Assembly (NCBI GenBank): GCA_029721435.1
Contig: CM056584.1
Location: forward strand, 14,891,739-14,955,738
From: Gymnothorax reevesii
Lineage: Eukaryota > Chordata > Actinopteri > Anguilliformes > Muraenidae
Length of the DNA stretch: 64,000 nucleotides
Reading direction: 5' to 3'
The position numbers and the translations under genes were made by a program. Of this stretch, positions 31,851 through 43,195 are shown in pieces. Under the pieces are notes generated by a model. The model did not search any database and was not told the DNA's origin. It worked only from the letters and a program-made list of their open reading frames with translations. The stretch's first letter is position 1; each line of letters opens with the position of its first letter.

Positions 31851-32219
31851 TCATATTTTCAGCATTTTAAGGACTTTGTCAGGCATCGTCAAGACATCGT
31901 CAAGCCTATTCTCAGGTTCCTCATCTGAAAAGTCTTCATCGTGTGCTCGAGCGCGACCTTGGCCTCTCCCACAACCTCTGGCCACAGGAAGAACAAGAAC
32001 AGGCTGATTGTCATTTTGAAGGGGTTCATTTTCATCCTCTGCTGCTGGTGGAACAGACTTGGTATCATTGGGGTCTGACGGCTCAGAAATATGGTCCTCG
32101 GCATCTGCGGACACAACTGAGTCTTCCATGGCCGTGTCGCCACCTGACTCCAACAATGGCTCTAAGTGCCTCAGCAGCTGTGTAGCGAGCACATCTATTT
32201 CTGTTAGCCATCATTCACT
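31851..32219 (-). pseudogene. piggyBac transposase N-terminal fragment, frameshifted
   Basis: On the minus strand an ATG near 32212 opens MANRNRCARYTAAEALRAI, a typical piggyBac N-terminus. The frame then breaks. The acidic continuation (AMEDSVVSADAEDHISEPSD, then a QGRARAHDEDFSDEEPE stretch) lies in the frame ending at 31851. The catalytic DDD domain is absent. Loss of frame and core means no active enzyme. Confidence 0.55.
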
Positions 32220-32267
32220 CTGAAATAATATCATATTACGGACATTAACACATGTACAAAAATCAAC

Positions 32268-32746
32268 TGTTATGGCCCCAATTTGTTATTAGATTTACAA
32301 CGCAACAACAACAGCAACAGATGACAGATACAGTTTTAAAACTCAAACACATTTAATTAAACAAAGACAATAACAACTAACTAACCTAAAGACCAAGATT
32401 AATTATACAACAACAAAAGAAATATTTACAGTCCTTTTTGTGGGGTGGCTTGGTGATGTCCTGGGTGAGAAAAATCCACAAAAGAAAACTTAACAGGTCT
32501 TGAACAGAAATGACAGGTCTGGTCACACGTATCCTTCTTCTTGCAATTTCTCCTACTCCTTTACTGTCTCAGTTCTTTTCCTTATATACTCTTTTGCAGA
32601 CCCCACCCACATTTAGACCTCTTTTTTTTTTATTTTCTGAGACTTGCCCCAGACATGTCCAGGACATGTCTAAACATGACTCCAGTCGGAGCTTAACAAA
32701 AAAAAAAGGTAAATACTGCTATCTAGTGGCCTATATTCACATTACA
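32268..32746 (-). repeat. Solo LTR of the Gmr1-like family
   Basis: This 479-base copy of the LTR at 24496-24992 starts TGTTATGGCC, ends CACATTACA and has a perfect CAAC target duplication on both sides. It differs from the paired LTRs by many substitutions and a deletion of about 20 bases in the middle, so it is from an older insertion. It is nested in the piggyBac remnant. A solo LTR arises by recombination between two LTRs. Confidence 0.92.
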
Positions 32747-33139
32747 CAACAATATAACTTCTCCATGCTCTCAGTACTGCATTACAGAGTTAAACAGACG
32801 TATATTTTCTGAGGATCATGTGTTACCAAAGTCATAAAAAATCTAAATAAAGTTGGGTGTGATGTGTGTGTTATGTATGACAGAAAACGGATGAGGTCCA
32901 ATTGGACCCCACTCGGTAAGATGAATGTTAAAGACCCATTGGACATGTATTAAATGACTCAATACAGCATAATATGGGACCTTTCAAGAGGGCACTTATG
33001 GACTAATGATAGCATCAGCTTCTCTCGTTCGGCCACTTTTGATGTGAAAGTGCTTATAAAGGGTCCGTGCGTTCTGTCTGGGATTAAAATCGCTGATGCT
33101 GAACAGACTGTCTTCACCCAGCATATCAGATAGAAAATG

Positions 33140-33405
33140 GATCGTCGAAATTCCCCACACTAATGGAGGTACTGGATAATTGCCCAGCAGATATCTTCCC
33201 CAATATGAGTAGTCTCCTAAAGGCCACCATAACCCTCCCTCTCACTTCCGGCAGCGTCGAGAGACTCCTCTCCGCAACAAGCCGGATCCAGACGCGTCTT
33301 CGATCATCCATGTCGAATGGATGCTTCAACAATCTGACACTGTTGTCATTTGAAAGAGAATTGATTGACAGTATTGATTATGATGACATAATTAAAATTT
33401 TTTAA
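33140..33405 (+). pseudogene. hAT transposase C-terminal (dimerisation) fragment
   Basis: The forward reading holds ITLPLTSGSVERLLSATSRI, then QTRLRSSMSNGCFNNLTLLS and an ID..DDIIKIF end. This is the C-terminal dimerisation domain of hAT-type transposases or hAT-derived proteins (pattern P-V-T-S-A-S-x-E-R-x-F-S). The rest of the enzyme was not found upstream. It ends with a stop at 33403-33405. Confidence 0.75.
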
Positions 33406-33419
33406 CGCAAGGCCAAGAA

Positions 33420-35640
33420 GACTCTGCCTTGTACAACATAACAGCTGGTAAGCCGGTGTTTATTTACTTATTTTTGTTTTTGTTTTGGCCCACTGTAGCA
33501 TTTTATGATTTCTGTGGTTCTTTGGTTTCAGTATCATTAAGAAATGTCATCTGACTGGCTCATTGATATGTCTGTAGTATTATGAAATGAGAAGCCTACT
33601 GGGAATTGTATATTAATAATATTGTGTATTAAAATTTACTGCTGGCTCGGGAGTTTTTTTTTTTTTTTTATCCCATCATATCATTTTACACATGAGTATT
33701 TCAAAAATTCAGGCCCATTCAAAAATTTTCAGACTCTCCCATTAGCCATGTTCTGTATCGGCCACAGCAGCAGCAACAGTCGGGCTGTGTCATTCTCCAC
33801 ATTACATGTGGGTCTAGCAACCAAAAATAAATCAAACAAATCTATACTTTCTGAATGACAAGCCTGTGCTGCCTTCAGAGCACGGCCAGAGAAGACCACT
33901 GCAAACAAAGTAGCCACATCAGTTTGAGGACAGAGAGAGTCTGAATAAGTATTAAAATTGTGGGCCGGTTTACATTGATGTTGCAGATGAAAGTGGACAA
34001 ACTTTGCTCTATCGAGAGCAGCGGCACCGTAAGAGGGGTGGGGGGTGGAGGGGTGGGGGTGTAACCATGGAATATTCAAGGGGCCCAGCATTCACAGGGG
34101 CCCCACAGAGGATACTATTATTATTATTATTATTATTATAAACATTCATTAATAAAACAAATAGACACTTTAATTTTATTTTTTGTAATAACTTGATCAA
34201 TTTAAAATTCATTTGTTGTTTGTTTCTTTATTCTTAAAAAGTTGAAAATTATCTCAGCACATGAGCTTACTATTAGTCATTTTGAACAGCCCAAGTTGCT
34301 ACTGCCTGAACTGGCTGCGTGCCCTTAGTTCAGATTAGTGGTGAACTGAGAACGAGAGGCAGGATGCCAAAGTCAGGGTGCCAGAAATCAAAGAAGAGGA
34401 AAGGTTGGCAGTTGGTGACAATTTCTTAAAAAGAAAGGAATATTTACTTACCTGGCCATTAACAAACTGACTAGCTAAATGGCCAGGATAGCTGAGGTTG
34501 GCTCCTGCCTGGATGAAAACTTTGTTTGCATTGTCATTCATGAATACCCTGGGCCCTTGCAACAGAATATGAGATTATTGTACTTCTGTCCACATAAAGA
34601 GATAAATGAGTTTGTAGCCCTCATTCTGACTTATGGTAGCAACTTCAAATAGCCCACTGTTTGTACAGAAGGCTAGATTGCTAAAGGTGCATTTCTAAAA
34701 AATAAGTTTTTGTTGATTTCCGGTATTTTTTCAACATGAAGGTGTTCTAGGGATCAAAGTAAATAATCCTAAGAACTTTGTCTTTTTTTAAAATGCAACT
34801 TGAATATTAAATGCCATTATGCACAGATACAGCAGCTCCAGGAAATCTTCCCTCGAACCCCCCCCACCCCCCCCCCCCCCCCCAGTCCCTGAATAAAAGG
34901 CTTTGTGGTTAAGATTTCCGTAAAATGAATATTTTTGCAAACTTGCTTGGCTACGTTAGTGTACAATTATTTAAGTGAACTGAAAAACTGGCTTACTAAG
35001 ACAGGTTTGTGAGTTAGTTTTATTTAAAATGCAAAGTTCTTGTTTCCTTGTAGGTTATCCATGCCCAGCTCATTCCAATCAAATAGTTCGCCTGTATCAC
35101 AGCTATGTGCAGCCAATGTTGCCTATAGCCTACTGTTAAGGCCTATGACAGATTCCGAATATGTTATTCTTATGGGAGTTTTAGGGTCGGTGTGTGTGTG
35201 TGTGTGTGCGTGTGTGTGCGCGCGCGCGTGCTATATATGAGGGGGGGTCTCTGCTCACAGATCTTTCAAATGTGTTCAATAATGTGCCATTTATTACCTC
35301 TGCCAAGGAGATAATGCTAAGTCTTGTCAACATTACAGAAGACATTAGAGATACATTTTTTAATGAATGCTGAGGTGTGTCTTGGCCAAAATTAGAAATT
35401 TTATTTTGGCAGTGAAAAAAAAAGATTTACTTGCGTAGTGGCACATAATAACACTATTCATTTAAGTCTTGTGGGGGACTGTTGGGCCTTGGGAGGGATA
35501 TGCGCACGCTGATTGTTCTTCTTAATTTATTAAGCTACCGTTTTGAAACATCTCTCCTGGGCATTGAGATATAATTCAATAATCTGTCCAAACATTGTAA
35601 ATTCAATAAATTAATTATTATTACATTTTGGCTAATAGTA
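33420..35640. other. Intergenic or intronic, simple repeats only
   Basis: This stretch contains T runs near 33655, an (ATT)n tract at 34117-34139, a long C run at 34857-34883 and a (GT)n/(GC)n tract at 35191-35228. No coding gene was recognised. Confidence 0.5.
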
Positions 35641-35647
35641 TGAGATT

Positions 35648-36415
35648 CACTGGCGGAGCTAGTGGGGGGGCAAAGACTTGTCCCTTTTTGACAACAATTA
35701 TTTCCGGCTAATTCTCAATCATTTTCCTTCATTGATGCATTTTCCAATTATCGTAATTGGCAACTGAAGACATGGTTTCTCTCCATATGCGATGTAACAG
35801 TGATGAAATCATAGCTAAATTTGGTACAGAAAATAATTTACTTATTAATTGGCCAATGCTTCTCGTTGATTGAACTGGTCCATGTTCCAATGAAACACGG
35901 ACTTTCACTCTCGGTATTACGTCGGTTGATTAAAAAAAGAAAGTGGCAGTTAAATAGGCTATAAAAAGTGCGCGGCTCAAGCCATTTGCGTGAGAGTCGA
36001 CAGGTTTGCAATTTTAAATAATGTTGATTTAAATACAGCAAATAAACGTCCAGATGAATGATTGTCGTCTTACCTAATCGGGGAGAACAAGCAGCACCTG
36101 TTAAGTGTGGAGCGCTCTCGGAGTGAACATCTTTTAATCATGAAAATGACTGAGAACAGGTCAGGATTTATAATTGTTTTTAACTGATGTTTCGTGCTAC
36201 CCAATTCTCTGTTCTGGTTCCGCCACTGTACTGAATTTAGCCCATGATTTCATCGCTGTTATATCGCATATGGACAGAAACCGTGTCTTCAGTTGCCAGT
36301 TATGATCATTGGAAAGCGCATCAATAAAGGAAAGTGATTGAGAACTAGCCAGGACTTACTGTTGTCAAAAAGGGACGTGTCTTTGCCCCCCCACTATCTC
36401 CGCCACTGATGGGAC
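35648..36415. mobile_element. Foldback (hAT-like) element with arms of about 175 bases
   Basis: 35648-35825 (CACTGGCGGAGCTAGTGGGG, ... GACTTGTCCCTTTTTGACAA) pairs in inverted orientation with 36235-36415 (TTGTCAAAAAGGGACGTGTC, ... ATCTCCGCCACTG). CAGTGGCGG-type ends are common in hAT-related MITEs. A further CCGCCACTG at about 36222-36230 lies at the inner edge of the right arm, so two elements may be superimposed. Target duplications were not resolved. Confidence 0.7.
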
Positions 36416-36785
36416 TGCCCTTCACATTTGTGCTTTCAATGTGGTCAGTACCTCTGAAACACTGGAGAGCATTCCTTCTCTCTGTCCTATCCTGGTTGCT
36501 AATAACAAAAGTAAATGGGGACTGCCTTGGAGTATTCATGTTATAAGGGGAGTTCATTGTATAGAATTTAACAGAGATGTGCAGTCAGGAGAGACAGTGA
36601 CTTCGCCTTTTTACCGCTGGATTTTGTCAACCTGTTTCCCCATACTTTGCCTGATTGACATTCAATCAATTTTTTTTTTTTTTACTTTTTTATTGAACAA
36701 TTAAGACCTATAGCTCACATGTAGCCAGTAATCATTCTGAGGTGATAATGACAAAACATTTCATTTACGTTTATGCTTTGATTTG

Positions 36786-37640
36786 AGACTGCAAGGATGG
36801 AACTCTGCATAATTAATTAGAAAAAAATCTCAACTCTCTCCATAATTCTGTGTATCGTTTTGACCTGTCGCGCATCAAATTATGAAATAAGACTTAAAAC
36901 AGCATTGAAAAGAACGCATTTAATGGGGAAAAGATTATCGCAAACATATTGATCAAGCATTTAACGTGGCCTCAGAAAGGTTTTAATGTTTGTTAATGGT
37001 ATTGTATTCGCTTCCTCTTAGCAAATATTAGCAATTATTAGCAATAAGTGGCACGGTGGCATAGTGGTTAGCACTACTGCCACACAGCAAGAAGGTCATG
37101 GGTTTGAATCTGGCCTGGGGCCTTTCTGTGTTCTCCCCATGTTCGCGTGGGTTTCCTCCGGGTACTCCGGTTTCCCCCACCCACAAAACATGCAATATAG
37201 GAACCCTCCCTCCCTTCTGTATGGCTGTGTGTGAATGTTTGGTGGTGGTTGGAGGGGCTGTAGGTGCATACTGGCAGCCACACTTCCATCAGCCTGCCCC
37301 AAGGCAGCTGTGGCTACAAAAATGTAGTTTACCACCATCAGAGCGTGAATGTGTGAGTGAATCAATAATGCCTCCATTGTAAAGCGTCTTTGAGTGTCCA
37401 AAAAAGCGCTATATAAAATTGATGCATTATTATTATTAACACATTTGCTGTCTCGTGAGCATTTTAAGTTTGGTGCACTAAACAATAATGTTGTAGAAAC
37501 TGAAATTGGCTTGTCATTCTGCCGTTTAGTCTTAGTAAATTAGTTAATTAAGCAAAGTGATAAAGAGTTTTTGTTTGTTTAACAGTACGGATTCTGCCTC
37601 ACCTAACTTGCCTCCAATGGCATGTCACGAATGGAATTTA
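36786..37640 (+). repeat. Interspersed repeat split by a SINE
   Basis: This is the forward relative of 9545-9985. Homology is continuous from GAGACTGCAAGG through TGTATCGTTTTGACCT, is interrupted by the SINE at 37048-37438, and resumes at CTGTCTCGTGAGCATTTT to ATTCTGCCTCACCTAACTT. It ends about 110 bases before the SAMD9-like exon. Confidence 0.75.
37048..37438 (+). repeat. tRNA-derived SINE, copy C
   Basis: This forward copy of the same SINE family begins GTGGCACGGTGGCATAG and ends ATTGATGCATTATTATT. It interrupts the repeat at 36786-37640: the inverted relative at 9545-9985 is continuous where the SINE sits here. Confidence 0.85.
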
Positions 37641-37753
37641 TAGTTCTGACGACTCATCACTGAAAGTTTTGTGATGCTTTGGTTGAATTGATTGAATGTT
37701 TAACATCCTCACACAGCTAAACTGATCAATTGTGATTCTTTGTTTTCTTATAG

Positions 37754-40569
37754 GATTGGTTCCTTATAAAGCCAACCATTTAGAGACCGCTGAAAGGACC
37801 ATTCTAGTGAAAAAATATATTGCTCAACAACACCTGCCCAGAGGACCTTGCTCATTCCTCAAAATGGAATCTGACAAGTACATTTCCAATTCCGGCCAGG
37901 GAAGGACCTGTTTGGACAGTACACTGCTAGACTCACTGTCCAGCCTGGAAATATTGTGTGCAAATGAATGTGAAACTCTGACTGTCCCCAAGGACCAAGA
38001 AACCAGCTCACAGACTTACTTCTATCGCGGGGGACAGGTAAAGTGGCTCAACTTCTTCCTGGCTGAGAAGAGAGAGGATTCGTCCCTTATCAAGAGAGAT
38101 GGATACAGAAGTATTGTTACCCAGGTGGACCAAAAGACAAGGAGCCACCTGAGTGTGTCCACTGTGTGCCTCACCCATGAGCCAGGCAGTGGAGGGACCA
38201 CCCTGGCCATGCAGGTGTTGTGGGAATTCCGGAAAAGTCTGCGGTGTGCAGTGCTGAGGGACAGTGAGGCTAAGGCCCAGGATGTTGCTCACCAGATCAT
38301 TGCCCTGCATAAGGCTGGAGGACCAAATAATCAGAACACTGTCCTGCTTCTTATTGACAACCACCCCAAAGCAGAGCTTCTTGGAGGCCTGGAGAACTGC
38401 ATCGCCAACAGCCAGGAGACTGGCAAGATCCCAGTAGTCATCATTCTGACTTGCATGCGCGTTATCAGCAGTGAAAGCCAGAACAAGACTGACATTACTT
38501 GCTGCACAGAGATCTCAGAGGACGAAATGAAACAACTTATTGAGACAAAGCATGTGATCTCATCCCGCGGACACATTACTGAGGGTTTCCATGGTTTCAA
38601 CATCATGCAACATGGTTTCTCAAATGAGTATGTGAGGGAAGTGATCAGCCCTATCATGAAAGGACTGAATGCTTCTGCTAAGAACACCCAACTTCTATCC
38701 ATTTTGGCCCTTTTGAACAACTACGTCCCTGGATCATCCCTGTTGAAATCAGAGTGTCAGGCCTTCCTGGGACCCCCTGACCCCATTCATGGGGGCCCTT
38801 CCTTTGAAGACAGGATGGAGCCTTTTACAGGACTATTAGTCTCCTTTTCAAGAAGGGAGAAGCTGCTGAGTTATGATCATGTCCGTATAGCTCACCCATT
38901 GATAGCTACTTACTGTTGTCAAGCCCTTGATGGTAAGGGCCTGACACTGGATAAAACAACAATGACCCTGATAGAGAAATTTGACATGGGGCAGAAGGAC
39001 AGAAGTCTACCAATGGCCCTGAATGATCTGCTGGTAAAGAGAACAACAGGGAAGCAGTTTTCACCCCTGATTGAATGCCTCAGACGTAGTAAACCTAGAG
39101 AAAGTGAACACATTCTCAAGTCAGTCAATGAAAAGTACCCTCACAATGCTTTTGTACTGCAAGCACTGGCTCGTTTCCTTTACCTAAGCGAATTGCAGAA
39201 TTACAAACAGGCTGAGAGATTTGCACAGGTAGCCAAGATGGTGATGCCTAACAATTCTTTCATCGCAGATACTTTGGGACAGCTGCATAAGCACCACCTG
39301 ATTTTTAGAACACCTCAGAGTTTCAATGACCAGCTGGTCATAGTAGAAAAAGCAGTTCATGCATTTGAGGAGCAGTGGAGGGTGGCAGAGAAGGAGTGTG
39401 AGGTTGTGCAAGGGAATGGTGAGGGTGCAGAAGGAGTGTCAAACTTCTTCAACTGCAGTGGTCGGTTAGGCTTCATGCAGGTTGCCAGCTTTGTCGTCGC
39501 TGATATGTACCCTCCTACTCAGGAAGCCAACGAGTTGGCCCTGATGTTGAATGCAAGGGCAGAGAGGGTCACCAGTGAAAAATTCCCGAAATACAGGGCC
39601 TTACTCACCAGTTTAAGAGATAAAGTCGATGAAACGTTCAGCTTTTTTGAAAAATTCCTGACATACTCAACAAAGGACAAGGACTTGCCTGATTCGCGTG
39701 AGAAAGCGATTGCCTGCTACATTCAGTATGTAGGCATTGGAGGAGAAAATAATGACCAGGCAGCGGATAAGAATCGAGGAGAACTCGAAAAGAAAATGGT
39801 TGCCAGCTTTCCAGGATTGCTTCACTGTCTGGAAAGGGGAGACAGTATCCAGGAGGTAACAGAGATCACAAGGATGTGGAAAGAGGTCGTACCCTCCCCA
39901 TCACCTGCTAACACTCTCTCAGACACTCTTTGCTACATGCTTTCAAATATTGTGCTGAGCTGTGTTGATCCAGAGTCTTCGGACATCCTCCCCTTTGCAG
40001 AACTGGAATCCATGATGCGGCAATTGCTGAGTCAGAGGCATGACCTAGATCATAAACCAGAGCTGTACTTCCTGGTTTTGTTGTTATGGTGGCCAGGAAA
40101 TAATGACATAACCCAATCCCTGAATGGAAGTAACCAAGAGGAATGCCAAACCATTGCAGCTGTAAACAGATATATCACTGAGCTGCGAAAGGCCTACAAG
40201 CAGTGCTACAGGAAGTACCATCGCTCCCGTGACATTCGGCCCCACTTCTTTCTGAGAGAAGGGACAGAATATAGTCGGTTAGTCCGTCGGTCCAAGGTCA
40301 AACCTTTGGTCTCAGCCTCTGCAAGCAATGAAACAGCAGGGAGCTCGTCTTGGGAAAACTCTGGCCTCCTTCGGGTTCAAGGAGTTGTCAAGGATAGAAA
40401 ATTATATGCTTGTTACGGAGAGGGGGAGGTTCTGGTCTCTCCAGACTGCAAGGCTCAAATTCGCCCCCCTGGCCCCATTTCATTTTACTTAGGATTCAAC
40501 ATCAAAGGGCCAGTGGCTTTTAATATTCAATATTCATCCACAAGTGTTCAGATATCTTCTCAAATGTGA
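37754..40569 (+). CDS. SAMD9/SAMD9L-like protein, terminal exon (NTPase to C-terminus)
   Basis: The exon starts at an acceptor (TTTTCTTATAG, 37753) and stays open for 938 codons to TGA; the first internal ATG is at 37864. It aligns with the C-terminal two thirds of SAMD9/SAMD9L. FYRGGQVKWLNF lies about 89 residues into the exon. A P-loop-like HEPGSGGTTLAMQVLW (about residue 142) and Walker-B-like VLLLIDN follow, then a helical repeat region with FVLQALARFLYLSE and NNSFIADTLGQ. The C-terminus is OB-like, with GPISFYLGFNIKGPVAFNI. Vertebrate SAMD9/9L are interferon-linked antiviral and antiproliferative cytosolic proteins that restrict translation. The usual N-terminal SAM, AlbA-2 and SIR2-like regions were not found upstream, so they lie in exons I missed, have been lost, or the gene is a short paralogue. 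The intact frame argues for function. Confidence 0.9.
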
Positions 40570-40640
40570 GGAAAAAAACATTAATCGTAATGCTTCTATG
40601 GTTCAGCTGAAAGCAATGGGGAATAAAAGTATGTTTTATC
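40570..40640 (+). other. 3' UTR start and polyA signal of the SAMD9-like gene
   Basis: An AATAAA at 40622-40627 lies 53 bases after the stop codon and could serve as a proximal polyadenylation signal. Confidence 0.5.
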
Positions 40641-41676
40641 TTACCTGAATGTCAAGAGATAAAATTAATGTCCCCTGATAGTACTAATTTGATGCCAGTG
40701 AATTACCCAGTTAAATTTCACCAACCCCTTGAAATGTAAATTCGCTTATGCAGCATAGTTGGGTTGAAAGAATTCGGCAGTTTCTGCCAATGGAGGAATT
40801 GACCATCACGTCACATGGCGTATATCTAGTCCTTAGCTCACAGACTTTGAATGACGGACAGGTTGCTTTGATCTAGCGTACTTCTTCATGGTTCTCATAG
40901 TACATTATGTAGATCACTTTGGTTGATCTCACCAGAATGCAGGCTGGGTCTCCCTGCGCATTTCCCAAACATCCATGGCCTTTCCCCATGCCTATTAATA
41001 GCCAACAAGGCCCTTATATGTGCATACAAATCAGGGATATCATGAAGTTTTTTCGTCTAAAGTGTGTACCGGTAACTAACTACAGAGAGACACCAAGTTT
41101 GGTGTCATTAAAAGAGGAAAACATTATTCTGCTCTTCCAAGCTCAGTATCACCCAGTCTGTGGAAGTATCATCTCAAGCATTGCTTATTCAGATAGTGGT
41201 GGGAAAATGGTCTATACTTGTGGGGTTTTTTTTTTTTTTTGGACTTGGTGAACATCCCTCATCTTTTCTGGAGGAGAGCGCCTTTTTGCTCACTGTTAGT
41301 TTTTTCTCTATTCATTGATGCATTTCTTTTTCTTTTGCCTTCACTCCTGTTGAAACTGGCATAAACAATACTGTTGACCCTTCCGCTTTGACTTGTAATC
41401 ATGTTCGATGTTTTCCTGCTGAAAATTATTTGTGGTGAATCCACATTCATGAAAAAATTTTAATATCATTTTAATGAAATATTCTCAGTGGTGTTAATGA
41501 ATGTAATCAAATGGATTGCAAATGAAATGATTTGCTCTTAAAAGCTGAGACTGAGCTCATATTGACTTGCCGTTGGCGATTCTATCTGCTTACTGTTCAA
41601 CTGTTGGCAAGATTTAGCTATTCAAATGAAAGTAGCAATTTGCAATATTCATTATTGAATTAAATTACTAGAAATA

Positions 41677-42640
41677 CACCAATCAGCCATAATATTACGA
41701 GCACCTGCATAATGTGGTGTAGGTCCCCCTTCTGTCCCCAAAACAGCTCGGACTCATCGAGGCATAGACCCCACTAGACCTTTGAAGGTGAGCTGTGGTA
41801 TGTGGCGCCAATACGTTAACAGCAGATCCTTTAAGTCCTGTAAGTTGCGACATGGGGCCTCCATGGATGGTAGTTAATTGTCCACCACATCCACATAAGC
41901 TCAATTGCATTCAATTGCATTGAGATCTGGGGAATCTGGGAGACAACACCTTGAACTCTTTGTTGTGTTCCTCAAACCATTCCTGAACAATTTTTGCTGT
42001 GTGGCAGCGTACAACATCCTGATGAAAGAGGCCACTGCCATTAGGGAATATCATTTCCATGAAGGGGTGTACTTAGTCTGTAACAACGTTTAGGTAGGTG
42101 ATACATCTCAAAATAAAATTCACATGAATGGCAGGACCCAGGGCAGCCTAGCTGCACTTTGCCCAAAGTATCACACTGCCTCTGATGGCTTACCTTTTTC
42201 CCAACAGGGCGCCCTGGTGCCTTGTCATCTCCAGGTAAGCATTGCACTCGCACCTGGCCATACACATGATGTAAAAGCAAACAAGATTCATCAGACCAGG
42301 CCACCTTCTTCTATTGCTCCGTGGTCCAGTTCTTATGCCCATGTGCCCATTGCAGGCGCTTTTGCAGGTGGTGATCAGGTGTCATCGTGGGCACCATGAT
42401 GGGTCCCCACAAGAGCTGCAGTTTTGGAGATGCTCTGATCCAGACTTCTAGCCATCACAATTTGGCCCTTACCAGTGTCGTTACACTTGCTTATATTTCC
42501 AGCTTCCAACAACATCAACCTTAAGGACAAAATATTCACTTGCTTAACATATTGCACCCACTGAAAGGTGCCATTGTAACATGATAATGAATGTAATTAA
42601 CTTCAACTGTCAGAGATCATAATGTTATGGCTGATTGGTA
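41677..42640 (-). mobile_element. Tc1-like transposon, internally deleted
   Basis: Ends are inverted: CACCAATCAGCCATAA at the left and TTATGGCTGATTGGTA at the right, both next to TA. On the minus strand 42041-42304 reads WSDESCLLLHHVYG, the Tc1-type catalytic block. Farther along, DNAP-like and proline-rich regions are broken. The N-terminal DNA-binding part of the transposase is missing, so this copy cannot move itself. It belongs to a repeat type that is abundant in teleosts. Confidence 0.85.
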
Positions 42641-42849
42641 TATATTTTAAATGGTGGTTAATTAAGAACCACACTTCCACTACTTTTGAGAATTTTGAGT
42701 GCTGGATATTGTAAGGTTTTGTAATTGTTGGGTCTGTTGGGTTTAGAAAATTGATATTTTGTGTAATCCTCAAATTCCTGTAAAAATATTAAATAAAAGA
42801 GAAATATATTATCTGAAAATGAGTCTGTTTCATTTTGTTGTCTTCTTGA

Positions 42850-43195
42850 GTAGGGGAGACCGGGGATTGTTGGAACATGGGGAAGTTGGAATACCGAGCT
42901 TAGTCAATCAGGTATTGAATTTGTGACTCCATCACTGTGATGGTAAATTGCAGACATACGAGGAAAACATAGCCATATTGTTTTCATAGCGATTGGCTGC
43001 ACATGCACTACACAGGTACAGTTTTCTGATTTTTGACCCCTCCAAGTAAATATTTTACCTGACAGTAATATTGATTTATTGAACTGATGGTTCAGGTATT
43101 GTTTGAGCGCTAAATAATAATCCTATGGGTTGTATACATCTAACTGTTTCCGCTTGGTTGGAACATGTTCCAACTTCCCCCAATTAAATTAAATT
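42850..43195. repeat. MITE-like repeat with GTTGGAACATG ends
   Basis: The segment starts TAGGGGAGACCGGGGATTGT then TGGAACATGGGGAAGTTGGA. It ends with the inverted GGAACATGTTCCAACTTCCC. Ends like these mark a non-autonomous DNA element. The superfamily is not known to me. Confidence 0.45.

Larger units (their letters stand above)
31716..32927 (-). mobile_element. piggyBac-type remnant
   Basis: TTAA flanks both ends (31712-31715 and 32928-32931). The termini are inverted relatives: CCTTCATCCTGCC at the left, GGTAAGATGAATG at the right. Internal GGGTGGGGTCCGTTCAGACCCCAC and its counterpart GGTCCAATTGGACCCCACTC also match. TTAA target duplication is diagnostic of piggyBac. The interior encodes only a broken acidic N-terminal piece and is interrupted by a solo LTR, so the copy is non-autonomous. 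Confidence 0.8.

Noticed and set aside
37048..37120. tRNA gene
   Set aside because: A and B box-like sequence is present, but as the head of a SINE; it lacks a foldable cloverleaf and is followed by the SINE body and an ATT tail.
38331..38720. 129-codon minus frame inside the SAMD9-like exon
   Set aside because: It is a shadow of a well-supported coding exon, with no domain of its own.
40919..41251. 110-codon frame downstream of the SAMD9-like gene
   Set aside because: It ends in a poly-Phe run encoded by a T tract and has no family resemblance. Probably 3' UTR or intergenic.
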